From Hymenoscyphus infarciens (taxonomy: Eukaryota; Ascomycota; Leotiomycetes; Helotiales; Helotiaceae): DNA of 64,000 nt. The first letter of the stretch is position 1. Each line of letters starts with the position of its first letter. The notes below the pieces were generated by a model. That model worked only from the letters and a program-made list of their open reading frames with translations, was not told where the DNA came from and did no database searches. The translations under genes were made by a program, and so were the position numbers. Of the stretch, positions 1-10,349 are shown piece after piece. The DNA lies in NCBI GenBank assembly GCA_001414345.1, contig LLCB01000097.1, positions 121,098 to 185,097 of the forward strand, given 5' to 3'.

Positions 1-289
1 TATCTATGACGAAGATTTCAGGGGAGTTGTCGTTTGGGAGGGGAATAGGTGTTGCCTTGAAATCGACTGGTTTGCTGGGCCTTTCCCTACTCTTCGACCT
101 CGACCTATGGCGACGGTGAGGACGGTGAGGACGGTGATGAGGCCTATCGTCTTCTTGATCTCGTCTCCCTTTTCTGTCTCCAGTCTTGGAATGGTGTTTC
201 GATTCTCGCTCGGAGTCCTTTGGGGGTTCCTCAGTTGCTTGAGCTTTTGGCCGGAATGACCCAAACTTGGGGATTGTAGGTTCCGACAT
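1..289 (-). CDS. NRDE2-family protein, N-terminal part (cut by window edge)
   Basis: The reading frame opens at ATG 289 (minus strand) and stays open to base 1, giving about 96 residues that begin MSEPTIPKFGSFRPK. A short PKF-x-SFRP box is followed by a charged stretch rich in His/Arg/Lys/Ser, with a small HRP tandem repeat and an RS-like patch. This looks like the N-terminus of fungal NRDE2/nrde-2 proteins, which act in nuclear RNA silencing and RNA surveillance with the exosome-associated helicase Mtr4; the alpha-helical repeat domain would lie outside the window. Family assignment is from memory of the N-terminal motif and is tentative; another nuclear SR-like protein is possible. The gene is divergent from UTP10, with 328 bp between the two start codons. 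Confidence 0.5.
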   Translation of the reverse strand, partial: MSEPTIPKFGSFRPKAQATEEPPKDSERESKHHSKTGDRKGRRDQEDDRPHHRPHRPHRRHRSRSKSRERPSKPVDFKATPIPLPNDNSPEIFVID

Positions 290-617
290 GGCGTGTGGAC
301 CTTGGATCTTCTAGTGAAATGTCAAGTTTTTTTTTGTTGAAAGAAAGTCTAGACTGAATGTATTGATGGTGTTTCCTCTTCAAAGTCGCTGTGAATTGCT
401 TCTAAGCAGGAGGATGGCGGCAGCTTTTCGGCATCAAAAGTCGCACCAGCAGAATTAGCTTCTGATTGGCTGAGTATTCTCTGCACGGACCACCAAGAAC
501 TCAGAAAAAAAGTTGCAGCTTGCGATAAGAATTTCCACTGAAACGCGGGACACTGCTTCTAGAAATACAACTCGAAATGCTTGCTTGAGGAATTGTCCTC
601 ATCCCCCCAAATACACC
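290..617. promoter_or_regulatory. Divergent intergenic region between NRDE2-like gene and UTP10
   Basis: This 328-bp gap separates two start codons that point away from each other, so both promoters must lie here. An inverted CCAAT box (ATTGG, 465-469) is visible within a GATTGGCTGAG context. No TATA box stands out. The promoter role is inferred from gene arrangement. Confidence 0.5.
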
Positions 618-3600
618 ATGGCGACCTCTTTGGCAGCTCAGCTGTCTCAAATTGCCGCAACCTCTACCAATTCCTTAAATCTCAAAGCGCAAAAAGCCGC
701 GCATGCGAAGTCGCTGATATTCGAGCCTCGAGTCGCCGCATCGCAAAGTTTTGACACATTATATACACTGTGCCATGAGGGCTTCCAGGAATTATGCCTT
801 CTCGATAACCGGTTTCTAGAGTTTCAGAGGAACATCTTCAGTGAACAAAGTCAAGAGGAAGACCGAACGCAGATGACGGCAGGAGAAAATGCAGAACTCG
901 ACAAACAGCTGGAAGCTTTCTTGGGACTGGTTGGTGGGAGGCTAAGATTGACTCCAGGAGTCAAGGCAGTGGAATGGCTTGTGAGACGATTCCGGTAAGC
1001 ATTGCGATTGTGCAATTTCGAAGAGGACTTCTAGGGAAGAAAAACAGCTAATATTTATAGAATTCACGAATACAATACCCTCTTTCTCCTCACCACCTTC
1101 CTCCCATACCACACCCTACCCATTTTCAACACCCTCATGTCGATACTCCCAAAAATAATTCCCCGGGAATACAAGTTCCTCATGCCCTATGTGCGGTCAC
1201 TTACCCCGCCACCGAGACACGCAATTGTTCAAGCTTGTACCAACAATGCCATATTTCTTTCTGCTCTCAATTCATATGTCCTCCGAGTCTGCCAAGCTCG
1301 ACAACATTACCCCGCCCTTCTAGCATTCTGGGCTGGAATAATGACAGAATCTGTAGGAGGCATGTTGGATAAATCGCGTTCTGGGAGGATAGGTGTTCAG
1401 CAACAAAACGAGCAGGATATCATTATAAAATTATTGCCCACTTTGAACGAGGGCTTGGCGATGAAGAGCAATCCTGATCTCCGTATTGGCTGTTATATGC
1501 TACTTTCGGTCATGGCATCTAAGGGGGGGCTTGACGACAAGGTGCTGACCGCTATGATGGAGGCAGTTGTTCTGGGATGGAATGCTGACACACTTACTCC
1601 TGGATTTGTCTGCTTATCTGTCCTCGCCCACCACAGAGCAGCTAAACAGTTGACTAGAAGGCTTACCAAGGAGTTGCTGAAAGTGGATAATCTACCAACT
1701 ATGCTCATCGAACTCGCAAAACAACGTCGAGTAGACAAACTTGCAAACGGATTTTGTCTTGCCCTCATTGATCGACTCCGTAAGCATGGGGACCTCCGAG
1801 CGCTTCCTATTGTCAGTGAAATGATAGAGAAGCAGATATTGAGCGATCATCAATCAATTGTTATTATGAAACACATGCTTCTGGTTGCTCACACAATTGA
1901 TGACAACCCAGATTTGACGCAGTTACGTCCGCATCTCGCCTCTTCATTGGTAAATCTAGCACAATTGGAAGGTCATGCTGGCGATCTTGTACGTGGAGCC
2001 TTAAAAGAAACAGAAATCGACATGGACGAACTGGAAATGAAATTGCAGACGACAATTCGACCAGCTATCTTGCCGGTTTCAGCATCCGCGGATGTAGTTA
2101 TGGGGGATTCCGAGGTAACAATCACTGGACCCGAATTCAATGCACTCTTTGAAAAGCTTCCCAAGAGAACCGCAGTTGAATCGTCATTTTTGGCTCATGA
2201 TGCCTCACACGTATATCCCGATCTTTGTCGCGCTTTCCTGGTTTCGACGACCAACCCATCTGATCTTCAAACGTTCGACTCTGCCCCAATACTTAGAAGG
2301 GATTCGGCTTTAGAGGACTTACTTTACCTCACTTTTTACATGAAAACTTGGTGTGGCCCTTATCCAGTACTGGCTCGAGCATCAGCAATCCAGATGGCTG
2401 CACAACTGCTTCTGGATAGTCAAGCAGCTCGTGTAGATGTTCAGGCTATACTTCCGTACGCTCTTTCCGCCCTTTGCGACCCAGCCCCCAAAGTTCGTCG
2501 CGCTGCGTCGGAACTGATCATTGCCATGAACAAGCTATACCCAGCGTCCGTGGAATCTAGAAAAGAGTTGAAGCAGCTTAATCAATGGGGTTCTGGGGAG
2601 CTTTATCAGACAAACGGTGAAACCAGTGATTTGAAATGGCTTTCGCCAGACATTGTTGTTCGTTTTCTACGAGAAACAATTATTCCCTCATTGGAAGAGT
2701 GTGTGTTAGATGCGAGACACATACAGTCAGCGTTACAAGCAGTTTTGCAAAACCAGACGGGCACGGAAAAATCGAAGAAATCGGAATCTGGGCGGCTCTC
2801 ACAATCATCCCGAGCATCATTATTATCTTTCTTCGCCGCGCATATCACCCAAACACCCTTGTACTTGGTCAAGCTGCGATTGATGATTTCAGTGAACCAA
2901 GTACGTGGCGTAGGAGCGTTGTCAAGAACCAAAGTCTTATTGCCAGTTCTTCAGAATTGGTCCTCGCTCAGTCCACATGAAGCATCGAGACATTGCCAAG
3001 AAGAGGAAATCAACCAAGCTGATTTCGATGATCAATCACTTCTGACTGTCGCTTCGAACGATGAAGATGGACTTCAACTTATTCGTAGCATCATCGTTGG
3101 AGAAGTGGCATCTGATAGGCCAGAGCTTCTGACTGCGGTTTTCAAAAGATTGCATTCAATATGGCCATCATTGAAAGGGGACCTCAAGGTCAAGACGGCC
3201 GTCATGCTGATGGATTCTGCTCTATCCTCGCCCGGTCAAGCTACACAACAAAACGAAGTTTCTGCTCAGTTATCTTCTGAGTTTTTGAGTTCAGCTACTC
3301 TTTCTACAGACATTCTCTTGACCTTCCTTGCCCAACTCCCAACCACTTCAAAGATGGCGGATACGCCACCCGCATCAAAACGGCGTAGAACAAGTCACGG
3401 CGAAGTTGCCAAAACACCCATTCAAGACCCAAAGCTACTATCCGACGCAATCAAGAAGGTCACTTTTGTACTTCAACTCATTGACGGCTCCAACCCACAG
3501 ACACACCCCGAGTTGCTCAATGGTCTTTTCAACGTCCTTGCCGAAATCCAGCAGTTCAAAGCCCAGGTTGTTTCGGAACTTGCTTATCTCCAGGGCCTTG

Positions 3601-6143
3601 TTTTGAGCAGTCTCCTGGCCATCTTGAAAGCCTACAAATTGGACCCCAGGATGAAGCTCGACCGATCAGCTGTACGTGCAGAATTGCTCGTGGATTGTGT
3701 TCAAAAGACTAGTAGTCCACAGGTGCAAAATGCGGCACTTCTTCTTATTGCCTCTCTAGCAGAGACAGCCCCAGAACTTGTTCTCCACAGCGTCATGCCC
3801 ATTTTCACTTTCATGGGCAATTCAGTCTTGCGACAAAATGACGAGTATTCTGCACATGTCATAAGTCAAACAATTCGTGAAGTCATTCCACCTCTCATCT
3901 CGTCACTTCGAAAAGGGAAATCGGACGTTTTGACTGGGGCGGCAGAGCTCCTTCTGAGCTTTGTTGCAGCGTACGAGCACGTTCCTGCCCATCGTCGAAG
4001 AGGTCTATTTACCTCTTTGGTGCAAACTCTTGGGCCTGACGAGTTCTTGTTTGCACTTCTAGCAATGCTTGTCGATAAATATAGTGCTACTGATAGTATC
4101 AAAGCATTCGCGGTGGAATTGGCTAGCTCATTTAGTGTTGAGGTGCAATTGGAATCTGTCGTTAAATACCTAGATCTCATCAAGGACATCTTGAAGACCA
4201 AGCCGACCTACTCGACAATCTTAATCAATGCAAACGACGATAAAGCATCCAAGCCCCACGAGATGGCCCTTGCAGAGTTGGGATTGTTGCCAAATATTCT
4301 TTCCCAGAAGCGTTTGATCAACCAAGCTGGAAAGCTATTAGAGCGAGACGATATGGACTCAGCGAGAATTCGAGAATTATATTCCGCTCTACTGGAAAAC
4401 CTTCTAGGACTGGCCGACATTGTCAAGGATGACAATCAATTGCATGGCGCCTGTGGCGACGTTCTGGAAAGCCTCTTGGGACTGTTGTCGACTAGCGAGT
4501 TTATCAAGTCTGTCGAAAGTCTGCTTGATAGGCCCAATGACTCTCTGCGGCGGAAAATCTTACGATCTGTGGAGGTCCGTGTTGATCAAGAGAAACCATC
4601 AGATGCAGCATCCAGAACAGCAATGCTTGGATTCCTTCCTCAGCTCACAGCTATCATCCGAGAGTCCAAGGATGTTCTCTACAAGCACACCGCTGTCGCT
4701 TGCGTGGACAAGATATCAGAGAAATATGGAAAGAAAGACTTGGAGGCTGTTGCCGCTGCCGCTGAGACAATTGCAAGCATCCATTGTCTCGGCCAATCAG
4801 ATAATCGCCTTCGAGTTATGGCTCTGTTATGTCTTGCTTCGTTGGTTGAGATCTTACGGGAGGGTATAGTCTCCGTTCTTCCAGCTGCAATTCCTAAGAC
4901 ACTAGAGTATATGGAGTCCAATGTCGGTGAAGATTCGGAAGACCAAAAGTGCCATAATGCTGGATATGCCTTTATCAGTGCTTTGGTTCAGCATCTGCCC
5001 TACATGGTATCGGGAGGTTACCTCGACAAGCTTCTGCAGATATCGAACTTATCTGCTGAAGCCGATCTTGGTACCGAGGCTGATCAGAGTAGAGTACAAT
5101 GCTTACACCTTGCTGCAAAACAAATTGACGCTAAGAGTATGTTCTCTGCTCTCGAGAAGAATTGGGAGCAGGCAAAAGAAAGTGGGATGGATGTAAGTTT
5201 TTGTTTTAGTGTAGCCCGTGAACCTCCAGCTAATTCATACCAGGCTCTCCGCGAATTTGTCGAGGTCCTCGACATTTCAATTGATAAGCACCCTAAGAGT
5301 GTTGTGACTAAGTACTCGTCAATCTTATCGAAAATATTCCAAAACGGTTTCGATTTACGAAGAACAACACTCAGCCAGGACGGTGACATTGATATGGAGG
5401 ACTTGGTAGACATCGAGACAGCCCTCGATGCTGTAGCTATCAAGATGATCTACAAGTTCAACGACGCAACATTCCGACCGATCTTCACCAACTTGGTGGA
5501 ATGGGCCTCTTCTTCCTTGCCGAAGAAGGACAAATTGGGGAGAACTATGCGTCTTCAAAGTCTATACCGCTTCTTGACTGTATTCTTTGACAGCCTGAAA
5601 TCGATCGTTACCAACTACGCAACCTACATTATCGAAAATGCAGTCAGTGTTTTGGAAAGTGTCAATCCAAAGGATGATGAATCCAAAGAACTTTGGGCCA
5701 AGGTCCTCCGAACGCTCACCAAGTGTTTCGAACACGATCAAGATGATTTCTGGCAGTCGCCAGCTCACTTCAGCGCTGTGGCTCCTGTCTTGTGTGCACA
5801 GTTTACCTACAGCTCATCACTTCCATTGGTGCAAGAGCTCATCCCAGCCATTGTTGAGTTGGCAGGTGCGGCAGAGGCTTCAGATCATCACAAGGAGCTA
5901 AATGGTGCGATCTTGAAGCAGATGAGATCGGAGAACTCGAGTGTCAGGTTAGCAGCTGTGAAATGTCAACAGTCACTGACGGAACGTGTGGGAGAGGAGT
6001 GGCTGGCTATGTTGCCTGAGATGTTGCCGTTTATTAGTGAGTTGCAGGAGGATGACGATGATATTGTCGAGAAGGAGACACATCGCTGGATTGTGATGAT
6101 TGAGGGCGTTCTTGGGGAGAGTCTTGATTCTATGTTAGCTTAG
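618..6143 (+). CDS. UTP10: U3 snoRNP / t-UTP component Utp10 (HEAT-repeat)
   Basis: Three exons: 618-994, 1061-5192, 5244-6143, giving 1802 aa (yeast Utp10 is about 1770). Introns are 995-1060 (66 nt, phase 2) and 5193-5243 (51 nt, phase 0). Utp10 is a scaffold of the t-UTP/UtpA subcomplex of the small-subunit processome, needed for 18S pre-rRNA transcription and processing in the nucleolus. The protein is almost wholly alpha-helical repeats. An N-terminal U3snoRNP10-type segment follows the start, and the BP28CT domain lies at about residues 1500-1670 (from REFVEVLD through the VVTKYSSILSKIF and MIYKFNDATFRPIF regions). The start at 618 has good context (caccATGg) and is followed by the family-typical MATSLAAQLSQIA. 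The second intron has no stop and is a multiple of three, so it is easily missed: reading through inserts 17 residues into the junction ESGMD|ALREFVEVLD. Confidence 0.93.
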
Positions 6144-6326
6144 GTGTGGATTTTTATGGTGTATACTGGTGGGGAAATAAAAATGTTTATATTTCAGGCT
6201 GACTTTAATTCAAATTCAAAAATGCTTGAGATTCTGGGGCGATGGGCAAGAAAGTAGTGAAAAGAACCCCCGCCGTGTGAAAATCGGGAAAAAACCGTAG
6301 AGAAGAGAGCATGTTCAAGGTTCCTA
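6144..6326. other. 3' flank of UTP10
   Basis: A short AT-rich 3' flank follows the UTP10 stop (an AATAAAAATG stretch near 6175 could serve in polyadenylation). It ends at the TA that borders the TIR element. No gene is seen. Confidence 0.4.
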
Positions 6327-7011
6327 TCCCTTCAGTTATCCTTACACCCCACGTGACTTAATGGAACGCGGTTCCAACCTCATATTTCCAGCTCTGACGC
6401 GACCAAATATTTAAATCATTATCTTATTCTTTAAACCCTACCAAAGTATATAACGATGCAGAAATTCAATAATGATTTACCCATATTCTTATGTTTAAAA
6501 AGCCCTGCTAAAAAAAATGATTATTCAGCGCAAGTTAGCCTATAATACGAGCCTACCTACTCCTACTACTCCTACCACTTCCACCACTTCCACCGCCACT
6601 TTTATACTCTTTTATTACTTCTTTTTAATCAATATACCTCCTCTTGTAAGGCTAATACTACTCCTACTAAAAGAGCCTCAAAAGCTACTAAAAAAGTCCT
6701 TAAAAAGAAGGCCTCTCAAGTACGCCCTGTAGACGTGTTTCTTAACTAGAAAGAATTCTATAAGATAGAAGTTATTAAGAGAGCAGGAGAGATTAAATAA
6801 AGAGGTGGAAAGAGGCGCACCTCCACCATATGTGGAGTAAGTGTAAATAGCTTCAATTTAGATTTTGATATCTTAGTACTCCTAAACTAGCTTAGCAGCA
6901 TCGTAGTTCGAAGCTACCTAGATTTTAGTCTAAAACTACCCTAAATGAGAGTAGTTTTAAACCGGACTACTGAACGCGTCTACACGTGGGGTGTAAGGAT
7001 AACTGAAGGGA
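6327..7011. mobile_element. Decayed TIR DNA transposon/MITE (TA target, mariner-like)
   Basis: The ends carry a perfect 29-bp inverted repeat: the left copy 6327-6355 begins TCCCTTCAGTTATCC and ends CCCCACGTG, and the right copy 6983-7011 is its exact complement. TA dinucleotides border both ends (6325-6326 and 7012-7013), as expected for Tc1/mariner/pogo-type integration. The 685-bp body is AT-rich, with Pro/Thr/Ser-coding microsatellite (CCTACTACT, CCACTTCCA units, about 6556-6600) and Lys-rich coding-like remnants that show C-to-T-type decay. No intact transposase is present. It sits between UTP10 and RDH54. Confidence 0.8.
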
Positions 7012-7013
7012 TA

Positions 7014-7403
7014 AGATGACTGCTTATAGGAAGATGCACCTATCGTCGAATTTCAGTACCACAGGCCCTAAAGAAAATAGGAAAGTTCAACACCAAATTT
7101 GTGAAGGTTTATCAGTTAATAAGTGATCACTAGATGGAAGAGTCTAAGTTTTTTGGTCGTGGTTGTATAAACATCATTCCTGTCTGCTAGACTGGCTGGA
7201 TAGATGCGCGAGAAACCACCGAGAAACCCAATAGTTCACCCATACTTCACCCGACGCCAAGGCACTAAATAGTTCACCCACACTTCACCCGACCACCAAG
7301 GCGAGTCTGTCATGTGATAGCGCCATCACGCATAAATCGACGCGACTGGTCTCGATTTCTCTACGCGTCAACATCTCGAGTACATACATTGCAACCCCAC
7401 GAA
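7014..7403. promoter_or_regulatory. Upstream region of RDH54
   Basis: About 390 bp between the TIR element and the RDH54 start. It holds an imperfect direct repeat of the unit AGTTCACCCA-ACTTCACCCGAC (about 7231-7252 and 7271-7292). No coding signal. The promoter of RDH54 must lie here or inside the transposon. Confidence 0.4.
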
Positions 7404-10349
7404 ATGTACAAGTCATTTAAACCGCCTCTCCGAAGGAGTACGCCGAGTATTCCAAGACTAGCTCCAGATATCGACCTCACAATTCCAGAATCCGATGACG
7501 AAACCGATTTGCCCTCCAAACCACCACCCTACAAAAAGAGGCGATTAATCCACATTGTCGAAGATAGCCCTCCTGCGAAAGCGCCCACCTCATCCGCCGT
7601 CAATGCGCCTCGCAAGCCATTGCTGGTAGTTAAAAATGCGAGTGAACCAAAGAGAACCACCCACGACCCTGGAAAAGGATTGGAGGGGTATTATATGGTA
7701 TTATGGTGAGAGAGTTCCGCAGAGAAGACTGTAGGCGAAAAAGGCAGGTGAAGAATCGTTCTAACATACTACAGGCGGAAGTTCACAACCAAGAAAAATA
7801 AGACATGGGATGGAGATGGAGTTCTTGCGGTACACGGTGGCTACGCACGCCTGCAGGATATTTCCGGACGGGAGATGGGGAGGACCATGTATAATGAACC
7901 TCTATTACCCGGAAGTACATTGAGCATTGGAGGGAAAGATATCGAGGTTGATTCTGCTATAAGCAAGGCAGATTTTTTCGCAGGAAAACCATTTTTGAAG
8001 GGTTCTTCGAAATCTATGGACATTGTCGAGATCGAAGCTTTGGTTGCGCCGAAGCCCAAAATTCCAAAACCCGAGAGCACTTTCAAGCCACTGAAGCCGT
8101 CGAATATGCTGGAGAAAAAGTTGGAATCAAAGAAAGAGATACCTTCAAAAAGCTTTTATGCTTCAACAGGCAAAGGTGCCGGGATCGGGACGAGTTTCAA
8201 AAACCCGCTATTGGCGACCTCTGTGATGCCACAAAAGAAGGACGGGCCCCCCACACCTCGTCATGATCCAAATACAGAGGGAGCGCTTGTCATGAAGAGA
8301 CCCAGCAGTTGTCCCAAGGGAAAAGAAATCGTCGATGTTGTGCTAGACCCCTTCTTAGCGCAACATTTCCGTGACCACCAACGGGAAGGGGTTAAGTTTC
8401 TCTATGAGTGCGTCATGGGAATGAAGGATTTTAATGGACAGGGAGCTCTTTTGGCTGATGAAATGGGTCTGGGAAAGACGCTGCAAACAATTGCCTTGAT
8501 ATGGACGCTCCTAAAACAAAACCCAATCCACGGCCAGGGAGGTGTGATCAAGAAAGCATTGATTGTTTGCCCCGTTACTTTGATCACGAACTGGAAGCAG
8601 GAATTTCAGAAATGGCTGGGCAATGAGAGAATTGGTGTTCTGGTTGCTGATGACAAGAAAGTCCGACTGACTGATTTCACACACGGCAAAAGTTATAGTG
8701 TCATGATCATAGGATATGAAAAGCTTCGATCGGTTCAAGACGAAATGTCAAAGGGTGCTGGAATCGACCTGGTGGTGGCTGATGAAGGGCATCGACTAAA
8801 GACCGCCGCCAACAAATCAGCTCAGGCCATCAAATCGTTGAACACGGAGAGAAGAATCATTTTGTCCGGAACTCCAATGCAAAATGACCTCTCGGAATTC
8901 TTTGAAATGGTTGACTTTGTCAATCCAGGACTTCTGGGTAACTACAAGACATTCAAGAAGGAGTTTGAAGGACCTATCACGAAGAGCAGGCAGCCAGATG
9001 CCTCTGCAAGAGATATCGAGAAAGGCAATGCGAGAGGCGAGGAACTTGCTTCACTGACCAAGGAGTTCATTTTACGAAGAACCTCGGAAGTCATCGCGAA
9101 GTACCTCCCATCCAAAACTGAATATGTACTGTTTTGCAACCCGACCGAAGCTCAATTACAAGTATATCAACACGTCCTTCAAAGCTCAATTTTTGGAAGC
9201 ATGCTGGGGAATTCGGAATCAAAGCTCCAGCTTATTACCATGTTGAAGAAAGTATGCAACTCTCCAAGCTTGTTGTTGAAACCAGATACAAGCGCCCCCC
9301 TGCATCCAAACATGGCTGAATTACTCGAAGTCATTCCTCCCGAGCTGCTCCGCAAATCTCCTGTTAGAACGAGTAGCAAGTTCCGTGTACTAGATCAGTT
9401 GATCAAGTATTTGGCCAAGGAAACCACAGAGAAGATAGTCCTCGTGTCGAATTACACAGCTACCCTCGATATACTCGGCCAACACTTGACTACTTTAGGA
9501 TTGCCATTTCTTCGACTTGATGGAAGTACTCCAGCGTCGAGACGCCAGGATCTTGTTACCACATTCAACAAAACTCCCGCATCCAAAAACTTCGCTTTTC
9601 TCCTTTCTGCCAAATCAGGTGGTACTGGTCTAAATCTGATAGGAGCTTCACGACTTGTGCTTTTCGATGTCGATTGGAATCCGGCTGTTGATCAGCAAGC
9701 CATGGCAAGAATCCATCGTGATGGTCAAAAGAGACCTGTGAAAATTTACAGATTCTTGATGGCTGGCGGGATGGATGAGAAGATCTATCAGAGGCAGATC
9801 ACTAAGATGGGACTTGCTGATAGTGTAGTAGACGGGAAGAAGAACGAGTCTAGTTTCTCGCCCGAAGAGCTGAGGGACTTGTTTAGACTCGAGGTTAACC
9901 CTGGCTGTCGAACTCACGACCTCCTTGGCTGTGGTTGCAAGGGGCTCGGTGCAGAACCAATTCCTGCCACGCTAGATTACGAAGGAGAGAAAGAAGGAGA
10001 AGACGACGATTTCATCTCAATCGCAGATAGCGATGATGAATTACTCCTCCCTGCCAACCCTCGAGCCAAAGTTGTTCCTGGAACGAAGGCCAACGTCTCC
10101 AAGATTGAGAACCACATTCAGAATAATACCAATAAGGTGAAGAAAACGAGAGAGAAGAAAGGTATGCAGGCTTTGATGCATTATCAGCATGTTGATACGA
10201 ATATTTTCCGGGAGGAGACAGAGGATGTGTTTGGGTTTGAGAATGAGGTTTTTACGGATGTGAAGAAGATTCTTGGGGATGAGGCGTTGGTGGAGATATT
10301 GAAGGATGAGAGTTGTAAGATTGGGTTCATTTTTGCTAAGAAGGCCTGA
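7404..10349 (+). CDS. RDH54: SNF2-family DNA translocase Rdh54/Tid1 (Rad54B-like)
   Basis: Two exons, 7404-7705 and 7775-10349, give 958 aa; the intron is 69 nt with donor GTGAGA, branch TCTAACA and acceptor CAG. I start at MYKSFKPP because Rad54B/Rdh54 proteins begin with a similar Lys/Phe/Pro motif. The N-terminal part contains the YYMVLWRKFTTKKNKTW segment characteristic of this family. The SNF2 ATPase core follows: DEMGLGKT (Walker A, residues 329-336), DEGH (Walker B, 437-440), SGTPMQND (about 465), and helicase-C motifs SGGTGLNL and QAMARIHRDGQ (about 740-752). The tail has a Cys/His cluster (CRTHDLLGCGC). Family role: dsDNA translocase working with Rad51/Dmc1 in recombination, template choice and removal of recombinases from DNA. 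RAD54 itself is less likely, given the N-terminal motif. Confidence 0.92.

Noticed and set aside
1493..1768. Minus-strand and other-frame open frames inside UTP10, RDH54, SEC63 and the other genes
   Set aside because: They overlap confidently assigned coding exons, show no domains and are shadows of the real frames.
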